Shown: positions 39,823 through 57,200 of the stretch, in pieces | Position numbering within the stretch: position 1 is the first letter of the stretch | Layout of the letters: the number at the start of each line of letters is the position of its first letter | Origin: Hirudinaria manillensis | Taxonomy: Eukaryota; Annelida; Clitellata; Hirudinida; Hirudinidae | Direction of reading: 5' to 3' | Assembly: GCA_034509925.1 (NCBI GenBank) | Contig: CM067535.1 | Coordinates: 2,663,501 to 2,727,500 of the forward strand | Length of the DNA stretch: 64,000 nt | Made by a program: the position numbers and the translations under genes | The notes under the pieces: generated by a model | Seen by the model: the letters and a program-made list of their open reading frames with translations, nothing else | The model's database searches: none | What the model was told of the DNA's origin: nothing

Positions 39823-41044
39823 TCAGCTGCACATCCGCTCCGTTGTTATGGGTTCTGTGACGTCACGTCCTGTTTCCTTCTGGAAATTTTATGAAATTCC
39901 TTTATCCTAGCCGACGAAATTACTTGGAATTAAATTAAAATTGGAGCAGAAATTTTAATGAAATTTATTTATATTAGAACCAGAATATTGTCTAATACAC
40001 AATAATATACAATATAATAAATATATAGCATCTTAAATAAAACAGATAGGAACGTTCGAAAAGCAACGTTTTCCATCAACAAGTTATCTCGATTCATTCC
40101 GACTTTCAAGAAGGTTCGTTGATGCAATAAGGGAATATTGGACAGAAATCTTCATCACAACATGAAAAGTGCGTCTTATATTCCTTCAATCTTTTAATAT
40201 TTGCTTCTGGCTTTATTTTTTTCCAGTTATTGTTATTATTCTTGATAAATAAATTTGTAATTTTAAAAACTGACATTTGTCTAGAAATTGTCTTTTTTTT
40301 TTTTGCTCATAGCTTTATAAAATTCCAAATCAATGAGAACACAGTTTTAAAATGATTAAAACCAGGGTGGATTTATTGCCAGTTTATATTGAATGTCATT
40401 TATGAAGTTTTTTGTTTTAATTAAATGACTTTTGTTGGTTGTATTGAATTAATTAATTAAGTTATTTAATTTTTCATTCACTTTTCGTGCTAAATGAGGT
40501 AATTTGATAAACAATTTTCAGAATTTTCAGAGTAGGGCATGTGGTTTAATGGAGTGAAAACGACTTTTGGACCTTAATTTCAGGCACAGTGAAGTCCTAA
40601 CCTAATTGACCAAATTGCATTGTTTAATTATTTAACATTCAAAAGGAAGAGAAATAAAAATAACTTTAAATACTGTGACAAAACACAAAAATATAAATAC
40701 ATTTTATGAAGTCTTACCATCGGCCATGAGATGAAGAAATTAAATGCTCGCCTGAATATAGCATCTGCATCGCCCGAGAGAAGGGATTAAAATTTAGTCC
40801 GAGCACAAGTTTTTCTCTAAAATTTTTGACGAAGATGAGTTACCTTGAGTTTTTTTTTATTCGTCTCTATTCGTCTTTATTTTTATAAATTCTCAATATT
40901 TAATGAATAATTAAAGTGGCGGGTTACTCACTCTGCCCAGCGAAGAACTGACTCCACAGCATTGACTTCCGTTTCGGACAGGCATCACTTAAATAATGTT
41001 CATCATCAGATACCCAAAGAAAGGCCGGCAGATTAGGTATTGGT
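39823..41044 (-). CDS. Candidate small spliced gene, 3' exons only
   Basis: Three short open segments on the - strand join in frame through good splice sites: 40932-41044 (acceptor TCTGATTTCAG, donor GTGAGT; reads PIPNLPAFLWVSDDEHYL, then a CPKRKS motif), 40718-40764 (donor GTAAGA; reads AIFRRAFNFFISWPM) and 39823-39879 (acceptor TTTCCAG; ends ERMCS, stop). The lengths 113, 47 and 57 keep phase to the stop. The 5' exon was not found. A signal-peptide-like ORF at about 41189-41311 (starts MKHSFFVLSYLLL) lies just upstream, but no donor of the right phase connects it. No family is recognised. The basic KRK and RR sites would suit a secreted peptide precursor, which is speculation. It may be a chance alignment. 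Confidence 0.3.
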
Positions 41045-42914
41045 CTGAAATCAGAGGGTTTTTTTTAAACTTAATTATGAGACTGAAAGAGTAGATCAGC
41101 AAGTTATACCTGTTCAATTTCCTACCTAACTTAAACAAAGTTAATGATTATTTGAGGTCGAATCATTTCCTGAAGCTCCAAGGGAACAGCGGGCGACTTG
41201 CTGACTCATCAAATAATGATGAACAACCAAACATATTTCGTGATGACATGAGCTCAAAAGAAGGTAGGAAAGAACAAAGAATGAATGTTTCATCTTTCTG
41301 AGATGCAGTCGTCCGTACGTAAGGCAAAGTGTCTCTGAAGAATAGTCATTAAAGAAAAGCGGAAGGAATTGCTGCAAATATTCAGAAGCAAAAATCAGAT
41401 TTAATGTTTTCGGATTATCAAAGCGCATTTATCTTTGATATTGATTTTAAGTACATTTATTTCAATTTAGACAATCAATTTAGAAAAATGTGAATAAAAA
41501 TGTGAGAGTAATGCCTGAGTCGTGAGAACTCAAAAGAAATAAAATATTTATTTTTATTCTTTTGCGTTTCCTCTAATAAATTTCCATTGGATAAACGTCT
41601 CTTACATTGAAATTAATAATGAATAATTATTATATATATTATAATAATACATTATTTTCAATGAAGTTGCTAATGAAGTCGAATTGGTGGAAAATCAAAG
41701 GAATTATTGGTTGAATAATTTTAAAATGGACATAAGTTGTGACATCATAAATTCATTTTGCAGATTGCATTAAACAGCCTAACTGTATTAGAAACCTCAT
41801 CGTAGTTCAGAAATCTTTATTTTCAAATTGGAAATTAAATTTAATATAATTACTTTTATTTATTCTTTTATTTCTTTGGTTTTTTTAACTACTTCGTAGT
41901 TTCATTAAGTTTGATTGAATACACGTACAGAATGTGATTGATTAAAAACACTTTTATGCAGCTTTTTGAGCTGGTTTCAACATTTTTTATTTCTTTAAAT
42001 TCTTAAACAAATTGCTTTAAAATGTGCTTTCGTCGTCCTACTTCCAGTAGGAGACTGGAATACATTAAAATACGGGAAAACTTTTAAAACCGTGGATATT
42101 TATAGATTGTGAAAATATATGGAATTACTTTATTTAGCACTTAATTTAAAGGTCATTATTAATTTACACTTATTTAACGATTATCCTTATGACATTTCCT
42201 GCTAAAAATAGCTGACATTAATGGAGGCCAACACTCTCAGATCAGAATATTTAAATTTGCTGAGAAAGCAAACAACTGAACACTCCATGAATTCAGACGA
42301 GTTCATAATTGCTATTTTAGAAAACTTTTCAGAATATCTTTTTTATTATTTAATAAAAATTTAATAAGAAATATTTCGTTAATAAATTCATTTTTTTAAA
42401 TTTTAAAATGAGTTGTCCAGAAATATTGTAATGGTATCATTATTAATAACGCAGACGCCCTAGTTCTTCATTTTTCATTCGCCAGATTATGTCACCAAGT
42501 AATTATGGAAAATTGATATTTAATTTTAAAAAAACACAAAAATATAAAAATTTTTTAAAATATAAAATATAATTTTAAAGTATTGACAATATTTCAGGAA
42601 ATATTTCGACATTCCTTGACATAAGCCCGCAAATGACATCTTCGCTTTTCACGATCAGAAATTTTTCTTATCCCGGAAAGGAGGTTAAATTTCAAAAACG
42701 ATTCTTAATAACTAGGCCTTAATAAGTTTCAATCTCTCAAACTTTTACCAACTTTTAAATTTCATAAACATCTTCCGACCATAATTAATGCATAATTAAT
42801 ACATTAAGTACATAATTAATTAGATAATTAATAATTAGATAATTAATTAGATAATTAATAATTAGATAATTAATTAGATAATATTAAAAATAATGTATTT
42901 CAAAATAATTGTAG
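41045..42914. other. Intergenic / 5' region of GPCR2 with AT-rich tandem repeat
   Basis: An imperfect tandem repeat of AATTAGATAATTAAT-type units runs from about 42796 to 42885, just before the GPCR2 coding exon. A first GPCR2 coding exon is expected in this region but none could be identified with confidence. Confidence 0.5.
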
Positions 42915-44480
42915 GATAAACACTTTCTCGTGTCGAGGAAAATCTCTTCAGGTGGTTGGTTCGTTCATCTCTTTCCAGTTGTTTTCCTGATCGGAGTCAT
43001 TGGAAACATTTTAGCAATAATTGTTCTGAGAAGAAAAGCCATGCAGACCACTTGCTCGTCCATCTATCTCCTGGTTTTGGCGATAGCAGACACGACAGTT
43101 CTCTGTCTCAGTGGATTTAAAACCTGGCTAAAACTGGCCACAGGATTCGAACTTCTACATACCAGCGATTGCTCCTGTAGACTGATTCTCTACGGGTTCT
43201 ATTCGGCCACTCACATCTCTGCTTGGATACTTGTACTCGTGACAGCGGAACGTTTTCTGGTTGTCCATTGGCCTCTGAAGGCCGGTCATACTTGGCTGGT
43301 TAGACGACCATGTCTTACAGTTTCAATACTCATCTTTGTAATACTGGTCATAAACACTAATATCTTGTATACGGCAGAATTAGCTTATTATGTTTTTCCA
43401 TCGCAAGTACCTCAGACTTTCTTGAACTCTTCGAGTACAAAGTTAGAAATAAATGCTTTTTCCAATTTTTCATCAACTTTTGGTAGAAAAAATGTCACTT
43501 TGAAGTTTTTGATTTGCTCAGCCAAAAGAAACACTTTGATCACAAACATCAACCTCTTTATTTATTCTCTCCTACCTTCTGTGCTTCTGTTTTCATTCAA
43601 CGTGGCCATTATCAGGACGACCAAGATTGTTGCCTCTTTCTTTTCCAGCCAAATCAATTCTGTTCATGACAAACTTTGTAGCAGTGACTTGAAAATTGAA
43701 CCACAGTCTGGAGAATGCTCGAAACGTATAACCGCTCGCATCAATCCTGTCATGGTTGAATCTCCGAAACAAAGAGCTGATGACAAATGTCAATCTAAAA
43801 AGTGTTTAACCTCACTTCATCAGGGTTGCTGTAATCCAGCTGTTCAGAGAAACTCGATTGGCACGTTTCAGAAGCACGTCATAGTAAATCGTCAGGGAAT
43901 CATGAGAAGACGATCAAATGAATGCAGTCAGCAGAGACTGACTCTAACCCTACTCACCCTTTCTTTCTGTTGGCTCTTTTTTAGTTTTCCATATTCTCTT
44001 CTCGACAGTGAAGTGAGGCTTTTCAGCAAGGAGACCAAAATTAGACTTATCTGCTTCTTTTTAATGTACGTCAACCACGCCGTCAACTTTTATCTTTATT
44101 GCTTCCTCAGACAGAAATTCAGAAATGAACTGAAAAGGTGCTTTGCTCGATTCTGCCACTTTAGCAATTTTGCACAATTCGTTTGCAGCTGCGACTGCTG
44201 CTTATCTGTAAATGCATCTGAAATTGGCAAAGATGTCTTCATAAGAAACATATTTCTCGGAGTCGATCCAGTTGACACAGGACAACCTCGACCGGTCAAA
44301 GCTGAACACGTTGTCATTGAAAAGCAAATTGTAAAACACTCGTCCAAAGGTAATTTCAATGAATTTGCGGTGGACTTAAATCGTCAAACAGAAGGTAACT
44401 TCCAGGCTCCGTCAGAGAATCACGTCATGACTCATCAAAAGAAAAGCACAAAACGTCCTGAAGATGAAAAATATAATTGA
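42915..44480 (+). CDS. GPCR2: rhodopsin-class receptor, inverted paralogue of GPCR1
   Basis: The exon begins after the acceptor TTGTAG at 42914 and reads DKHFLVSRKISSGGWFVHLF onward, 521 codons to the stop. An N-terminal exon like that of GPCR1 is expected upstream but was not found, so the 5' end is open. Seven helices with the same motifs as GPCR1 (ERF, CWLFFSFPY, NFYLY). TM1 to TM4 are almost identical to GPCR1 in DNA: in the six 60-base blocks 42978-43337 I count four differences. Extracellular loop 2 (LNSSSTKLEINAFSNFSS) and the cytosolic tail after helix 8 differ widely. Ligand unknown; FMRFamide/myosuppressin-like receptor is the closest guess. Confidence 0.88.
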   Translation, partial: DKHFLVSRKISSGGWFVHLFPVVFLIGVIGNILAIIVLRRKAMQTTCSSIYLLVLAIADTTVLCLSGFKTWLKLATGFELLHTSDCSCRLILYGFYSATHISAWILVLVTAERFLVVHWPLKAGHTWLVRRPCLTVSILIFVILVINTNILYTAELAYYVFPSQVPQTFLNSSSTKLEINAFSNFSSTFGRKNVTLKFLICSAKRNTLITNINLFIYSLLPSVLLFSFNVAIIRTTKIVASFFSSQINSVHDKLCSSDLKIEPQSGECSKRITARINPVMVESPKQRADDKCQSKKCLTSLHQGCCNPAVQRNSIGTFQKHVIVNRQGIMRRRSNECSQQRLTLTLLTLSFCWLFFSFPYSLLDSEVRLFSKETKIRLICFFLMYVNHAVNFYLYCFLRQKFRNELKRCFARFCHFSNFAQFVCSCDCCLSVNASEIGKDVFIRNIFLGVDPVDTGQPRPVKAEHVVIEKQIVKHSSKGNFNEFAVDLNRQTEGNFQAPSENHVMTHQKKSTKRPEDEKYN

Positions 44481-49750
<5,270 letters not shown>

Positions 49751-50246
49751 ATGTGCCTGCTTAACATGGATAAAGTACTATTACTGCTCCTAATTTACAA
49801 TGCTTTCCAAGTAGAGTCTAGCTTTGGAGCAATTTTAACTAAATATTTCGAAAAAACACTCGATTGCATTGGTCTAACTGCCTGTGCTTTGGACGATACC
49901 GGTTTAATAAGTGGAACGGCTAGAAGCAGGATACACTGCGTCATCAAATGCTTAGCGAATACGTTATGTGTCAGTTTCAACCACATGAGGAATGATTCAC
50001 TTTGCCTGATCTTTACCTCCAGTCCTTACAAATTTCAATCTGCCAACTATTGTTCCAATTATCATGTAAGCATTATTTCTTTTATTTCATTATAAAATAA
50101 CTTCGTAATTATTTTGGTTATCCACGAAACATTTTAAAAATAAATCTTCTACAATTAAGGTTGTCCCAAGGGTTAGAAAAGTTTTGCAAGGTGAGTGAAA
50201 TTAGATTACCAAGTTTGACTTGTCACAGATAATATCTATAATTTGC

Positions 50247-50290
<44 letters not shown>

Positions 50291-50885
50291 CTTTCTCTTT
50301 AATCCAAAACTAGAGACGAATAATCTCGCCATGTACCAGAGGACGTGTCAAAGTTCAACTTTTTTCAGCAATTCATCTTGGCTTGCAGTGGACAATTTGA
50401 ATCTCACTTCATTGTGCAGCCACACGAATGAAAATGATTTAGGAAATAATTGGTTCATGGTGGATTTGGTTAACTACGTGGTAGTCAGCTATGTAAGCAT
50501 ATTAGCCCGTTCAACTGTTCCAGCAATTAGTGAGTTCGACAGTTTAAAAAAAATAAGTTGAAGATTAAGATGTAATTTAAAACATTTTAATTTATTAACT
50601 CTTAAAAACTCGTTCTTGTCATGTTCATATTTTTCAGCTGTCAGATACACGAATCTAACGGTTGGTGTAACAAATAATTCGTGGCTGGTCAAGAAACCAG
50701 TAAGAAATACGTATCCTCTGTGCGGTGTCTACCTCGGACCGCCTGTAAATGCAGTCTGGTTCCGAATAAATTGCAACATTTCCATTCCGCCCGCTAGATA
50801 CGTCATCGTCCATCAAGGTCGCATCTATTCCAGAGATGGAGGGTTTCTATCACTTTGTGAATTGCAGGTCTTTGGAACACTATGA
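49751..50885 (+). CDS. Gene E: small secreted PAN-like + FTP (fucolectin-like) protein
   Basis: Four exons, 49751-50065, 50160-50190, 50314-50529 and 50638-50885, give 269 aa in frame. The signal peptide starts MCLLNMDKVLLLLLIYNAF. A Cys-rich segment follows (residues about 35-105, LDCIGLTACALDD ... HCVIKCLANTLCVSFNHM), resembling a PAN/apple module. Residues about 115-269 form one FTP domain: LAMYQRTCQSS, WLAVDNLNLTSLC, WFMVDLVNYVVVSYVSI, C-terminal RYVIVHQGR and LSLCELQVFG. Several N-glycosylation sequons are present. The FTP domain uses two exons, not three as in the neighbouring proteases. There is no protease domain. AATAAA follows at 51056-51061. The likely role is carbohydrate or surface recognition, inferred from the FTP fold. 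Confidence 0.82.
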
Positions 50886-51126
50886 AGCAAATACTTTGGA
50901 CAAAGCAGAAATGGGAAAATAACTAGTGCGATTTTTCTCTCATGTCAATGCTTTTACGAATATTATGTTTTATATTTTGATGCTATGCTTATTTTGTTAA
51001 TTTTTGAAAATATTGATTTCAGCGTCAACGATAGGGAGGTAATTAATAATGTAGCAATAAAAAAATTTCATTTATGCCAAGGATTGATGATCCCGAATTT
51101 AAGCTTAATTGCGATTTGAGAAACAT

Positions 51127-53585
51127 ACCAGCGTCATACGAACACGACAACAAAGTGCGTGAGCACGACAACAAAGTGGATCAGAAAATAAACAAAAACA
51201 ATTATTTGCATGAGGTCATCCAGCCAATCATAGGACGGAGGAGTGATTTGCATATGATTAGGGCGGACCTGAAATAATGAAGTGAAATAAAAAAAAATAA
51301 ACTAATGAAGTAATTTTTAATTTTGAAGATTTAAGGATAAATAAATAAAAATTAAAAAAAAAATAATAGATATATATTTATAATCAATACCTCAAATACC
51401 ACGAAAATTAAGAGTTTACATCTTTAAACCCTTTGAAATGCATTAATAACGGAGTTATCAAAAAAACTTCAAATTACAGCAACAATAACTTTGAAATTCA
51501 TTTATGTCATAGATTTCGGCCTAACTAAGCTTTTGATACATTTCCAGTAAATGTAGCAGGCATTAAGTAAGAGTTTTTGAAGAAAAATAATATCGAGTTA
51601 TTTGAATTTCAATAAAGGGACGCGATCCATTTTAAGTCTCAAATTAATATATTGAGACGGTTTTCTGGGCCCATTTTCAGATATGTTGTGTATTAATCAT
51701 ATATCTCTCCAATACCAAACTTTCGGCCCCCAATTTGTTGTGGTTTTAGAGTAAATTGGAAATAACAAGTCATCGCAACTTTTGAGAATCGAGTTCGGCG
51801 ATCAAGTCCAGTGAATCGGATTTGCGCCCTATAGGCTCTTTTTATCAATTACGAAAATTAGAAAAAAATTAAATTCAAAATAATTTAGGCAATAGGTTAA
51901 TAATAAGAAATATGAATGATAAAGCCGAAGTTTGGACTTCTAAAGTGAATAGTTTTTCTTACAATCTCAAAAATATAAAATGGACGCGAAACTCTAAAAA
52001 TTCTAAAACCTAAAGTTTGATAAAACGTGTGATAAACTATCTTCAAAAAGTTCGCTATTGATAGCAAAGTGAACTTTTTGAGAACTGGTAAAAATGAGCA
52101 ATTTTGCAAACGTTCTTTATAGACGATCCCTGGCATGTTTTGAAAACAATTCGTCGGGGACCGGCCTGATAAATTTAAAATATGAAGTTTATTCAAAACT
52201 AGTATTATATAACTCAAAATAAAGATTTAATTGTCAGTAATGTTTTTCTAAAATTGATTTTACTTGATATTTATTATTAACGAAATTAGGAAACATAAAC
52301 CTTTATTTTCATTCTCATAATTTTGAAATGTAGGTATGTCATGCATCTTAGTACAAATAAGCTTTTGAAATACTTTTCAAAGTACTTAACAAACATTAAA
52401 TTGGAGTTTTAGGCCGAAAAGACTAAAATAATAGCGAGTTTTCTGAATTAAATTAAGCGACGCAGTTCATTTAAGGCCGAAAATTAATATTTCTCGTTAG
52501 AGTTTGGAGTTCATTTTTACACATGTTGAGGTTTAGACATGTATCTTTTCATTAACGTTTTTTTTTCGGTTTTAAATTTGATGTAGTTTCGACGTAAATT
52601 TGAAATAGCTCGAACTCGATTCGCAAAAATGGAGTTCGGCAACCAAGTCGAGTAACACTCAAAAGTAACCTATAGGCTCTTTTTCTTAATTTTGAACATC
52701 AAAAAATAATTAAATTTAAATAATAGGTTAATAATAGGCATTACGAGTGGGGAACTCGGAGATGGATCCTGTAAAGTGAATAGGTTTCCTTATAATCCCG
52801 AAAATGTAAATTTGGCGCGAAAGTTGAGAAAACGAATCGCGAGAGATCATTTAAATTTCAAAATTATTAAGTCATATATTTTGTGTTTAAAATAGGTAAC
52901 TTTTTGTGAAGAATCTTATTATGTAAAAATTAACAAGGGGAAAGTTTTTCTGGCAATGGCCACTTATATAAGCGCGACATCAAGATTTGAAATTTATTTG
53001 AATAATGACCGTTAGAAGCGGGCGCGTGCAACTGAGAAACATTTTGGGTCAAATAAAATTAATAAATGGAGTTAATTTAAAAACTTCAAATTATATAGGA
53101 TAATTGCCTGATCTTTTGATGTATTTATTTTTAAAATTGGAACTGCTGCGTTTCGAGTTAGAATAATCGCAGCAGGGTCCATGTCGTTTTGGGCCTCATG
53201 AACAAAATAGGTGGATTTTGCAAGAAAATGTAAACGACGAAAATTGTAGAGGATAGTTTCATGATTCGTTTGATGTATTGATTTGTAAATTTGGTTCAGT
53301 GGAACTGCTGCGTTTCGAGTTAGAATAATCGCCGGCTAGCGATTTTTCTTAAACTTGTAACTGGGTCATTTCTTCCGACTCCATGTCGTTTTTGGCATCG
53401 TGAACAAAATAGGTGGATTTGCAAGAAAATGTAAACGACGAAAATTGTAGAGGATAGTTTCATGATTCGTTTGATGTATTAATTTTTAAATTTGGTTCAG
53501 TGGAATTGCTGCATTTTGAGTTACGGCAAGCGGTTTCCTGAGTTAGTGCTCACGCACTTTGTTGTCGTGTTCGTATGACGCTGGT
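51127..53585. mobile_element. Non-autonomous DNA transposon with 40-bp perfect terminal inverted repeats
   Basis: The terminal inverted repeats 51127-51166 and 53546-53585 match over all 40 bases (outer end ACCAGCGTCATACGAACACG). They are flanked by a 9-bp target duplication GAGAAACAT (51118-51126 and 53586-53594). The 2,459-bp interior has no long ORF. It contains diverged repeat blocks (about 51480-51900 against 52310-52740) and a 160-200 bp tandem duplication (about 53118-53520). A 9-bp duplication favours a Mutator-like element; Merlin-type elements are possible. Confidence 0.88.
53118..53520. repeat. Tandem duplication inside the transposon
   Basis: Repeated blocks share GGAACTGCTGCGTTTCGAGT and AAATGTAAACGACGAAAATT with few differences, in two full units plus a partial third. 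Confidence 0.85.
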
Positions 53586-53594
53586 GAGAAACAT

Positions 53595-54248
53595 CGCAAA
53601 AACAATTATTTTTATTTTCGTCTGAAGAAATAAAAGGCTTCCCAAAAATTTTTGCCTAGCTTCTTCATCTTAAATCAAATTGGTGAATTAAAAAATTATT
53701 ATTATTATGTTACGGTAAATGAGAATGATAAACTAGAAGGTGGAACTCAGATGATTCTGAGACGAGTTGAGGTTTACTGCGGATGTTAAAATCAGACTCA
53801 AGCAACTCAGCATCTGCGTAATTAAATTGTTTAACTTTGAGCTAAATGAAGAATAATTGTCTCAAGTGATTATAACTTATTTTTAAGAATCCTGGATTAC
53901 ACTGAAATTCCTCCTTAGTTAATTCAACAAGACGTTTAGCAATACAATAGCTGGTTAGTACCCCCTTTTCCCCTGAGACAACAATATATGAATTAAGAAA
54001 ATTTATAGGGAAACACAATATAGGCATATGCTTCCAAGATAATGTAGTTTGGCAGTTAAAACATGATATTAAAGACAAGAATCGTAATCACAATTATTTT
54101 CGAAGCTCTCCATGTTGACATGTTTTCATGATTCTTTGATATCACTGAAGCACAAAGGCATTGTATAAGTATCAGCAAAATCTCTCAGCATTTTCAGAGT
54201 GCAGCAGATGAACAAAAAATGCTATTAAACAATAAAAACAAATAAAAA
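53595..54248. other. Intergenic, transposon to gene F
   Basis: A 78-codon open frame (53842-54078, - strand) has no recognisable domain. Otherwise nothing is seen. Confidence 0.4.
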
Positions 54249-57200
54249 TTAATGAAATACAAATGAATTACCATCGTCAATGAATTGGAAGTGTCGATCG
54301 ACTCTGGCGAAAATGCTGATAACACATCTATAACCGAGTATATTGACTGTGTAGCTCATTATTCCAACTTGAGTCCATACGCCATCTTCATCTTTACAAA
54401 CCAAAGGACCACCGCTGTCTCCCTGTGTGATGAGTATTTAAAAGATAACCCACAAAGTCCTCAAATCAAGAATATTATTTGTCAATCGAATAGCAAATTA
54501 ATTTAACCTCACAAGCATTTATTCCATGAAATAATGGAAGTGTGCCAGCGCACAGCTCATTTTCAGCTATGGTTAAGTCGGTCTGTTTTCCACGCAGTTC
54601 CTCGGCGTACTTTAGACAATCTACCGAATTAAGTATATTCATTCTTCCTTGTAGTAAACGACTCTGTAACTTATTTTCTGGAACATAAAAACATAACAAT
54701 GAAGACAATTTTCATCAGTTATGACATTAAATTGAAATGAGAGTCCACACATGATAACATTACAATAATAAATAAAATGTTATGAAATTTTGAACAAATT
54801 AGTTTTCACTTACCTCTCCTAGAGGTATAACCAAAACCGCTTAAGACGCAGTGACGAAAAGACGTTAGCTTTCTCGGGTTATAAACTCGATTGGGCAAGC
54901 AAATCGGCCTTACGTGTTTAGTATACTTAATCGATGAGTTTAATCTTATTAATGCTATGTCTGTCATTTCCCCCAAATCAGGATGAGTTACAAAATACGA
55001 AACGTATAACTTTGGGGCAAAATAATCAAACAATTGATTTGTTCCCACCTTGATAAAAACATCCGAAGGTTTTTTATTTCTGTTAAAATTAGCATCAAAT
55101 GTGGCATAATAGTTGTTAAAAGTTGTTTACAATTTAAACGCATCAAAGTTATTTATATTTCCCTTCACTAACTATGCTAGCGATTTTGGTTTTTAAATTG
55201 TTAATTGGTTAAGCAATAATATATTTAACTTTATTAGAGGAAAGTAAATTAGATGTAGCAGATATTTCTACAGAATATTCTTTATATGAATATACTAATT
55301 AATGTAACATATATTCATGCCTGAGGCAATGGTCAGCTGTAAGTATCCAATTCTCATCAATAATGCTCCCTCCACATTTATAGAATCCTTCATGATATAT
55401 TTGGGCCATCCAAGGCCATGCACCTTCCTTTGCATTTTCTCCATTGATAACATAAGGGTCAAATTGATTGCCAGGAAATCCACGTGAACCGCAGATGCCT
55501 CTTTCTTTTGCAAAATAAATAAATAAATAAAAATAATTTATACATGATTTATGAATTGTTTAAAGACTCACGCAAATCTCCGCACTGAAGTTTCACAAAT
55601 TTATTCGATTCGCAACTTAAACTGCTCAAAAATAAAATCTTTCTCAAACAACAAAAAAAAACAAATTAGACAATTTTAAACAAATACAGACAATTTAAAA
55701 AAATGAATCATACTTATTTGCAAAGGAGTTGATGCTTAAGAAAAACAAATCAACCTCTTCGCGTATAGTTAAATGTTTTTTTGCATTAACTTCTGCTATT
55801 TCTGTTAACACAAGGTCCCTGGTTTAAAATAAGAAAATGTACAGGGGTTTACAAAAGGTTGATTAAAATTAATGAAGTAAACATTGTCTTTAAAATTACT
55901 TTCACCTGAGAAATTTGATCAGGTGAAAATTTAAATTGCCATTTTTTGTTGCACTAAAAAACTTTTTGTAAATATTTTTATTTCAATTTAATTATTTCAT
56001 TTGATAAATTCAACATTAGCAAGTGGACTTCCAGTCACTTTTCAACATAATTCACAACAAAATATTAGAAAAACATAAAGCATTTGCCTAATTGAAGGTT
56101 GCTTACTTTTGATAGTCGTCACAGAGATATGCACTATTCATCATTGTCCAGTCTTTTGAGCAAATGTAATAACCAGATTCCCCTTGAAAAATAGCTTTGA
56201 CAAATCCATCTTCTGAATCTACTCTTACTGAGAATAAACAATTTTTAATCTAGAGGTCATTCTTTTTTTGTCAAAGAGACAAAAGATCAGCACTGGACCA
56301 TTTTAAAATTGCCTGAATTTGCATATGTTGCCAACTCATTATTGATATCTCAGTCAATTTGGGTTAGGTACTCAAACCGTATGGCACATAGATCTCATCT
56401 ATTTACAAATTTTCCAATTGGAACCAACAAATTTATGAATAAAATTAAAAAAAAGGCAATTATTTCTAATATGGATGATTTTCTATGATGGTCAACCTGA
56501 CATGGGGTGATTCTCAAATCAATTTGTGCCAAGCATTAAATATAATATATTATACATTATAATATATTATGAAAACGTATTACTGATAAATGTGCTTATT
56601 GGTGATGCTTAATACCGAGTGGAAATGGGAATTTAATATTAATAAAGAAATAAAATAGATTAAGTAAAGTAATTAATGATGATATAAAATCTAGAGTTCT
56701 AGCTGTTCTTACAGCATCTTTCTTCGTCTGAATGGTCAGGACAGTCTGAATGATAGTCACATCTTTTCTTGTTTTCTACGCACGTGCTTGATCTTCTACA
56801 TTTAAAACTGCCTTCAGAACATTCTGGTAAAAAAATGTTTGAAATTTACAACCTCATAGTTATAAAAACTATGAGTGTTTGTGTTAGATAATCACAAAAT
56901 ATCACCAAATACATGTATGCTTATATACTATTGTACATATATCTCACATACTGCATGAGGGAAATTCATCATCGCCACTTTTGCAGTCTTGCGTACCATC
57001 GCACAGCCAATTTTTATTTATGCACTGTCCATCTTGACATCTATATTCATGATCTAAGCATTCCTTCTGAACCACACCGCTGTCCACCCCTAGGTTTTTA
57101 TAGTTTTATAGTGTTAATAAATATGAAATTATATGAAACATAAACTTCATTATTGATCAATAGAAATTGAGCTAAACTAAAATTCTTTCAATATATATTT

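Noticed and set aside
41141-41428. Signal-peptide-like ORF as first exon of the candidate small gene
   Set aside because: No GT donor in the phase needed to join exon 40932-41044, so it is left unconnected.
51074-51277. 67-codon open frame with EHDNKV repeats
   Set aside because: It begins outside the transposon and runs across the inverted-repeat boundary; the repeat is part of the transposon end.
53118-53520. Regular repeats considered as a CRISPR-like array
   Set aside because: Eukaryotic context, only two to three long units, no spacer structure; it is a tandem duplication in a transposon.
55295-55513. Open frame EASAVHVDFLA... over the gene F trypsin exon
   Set aside because: Wrong frame: the frame giving CGGSIIDENWILTADHC matches all paralogues.
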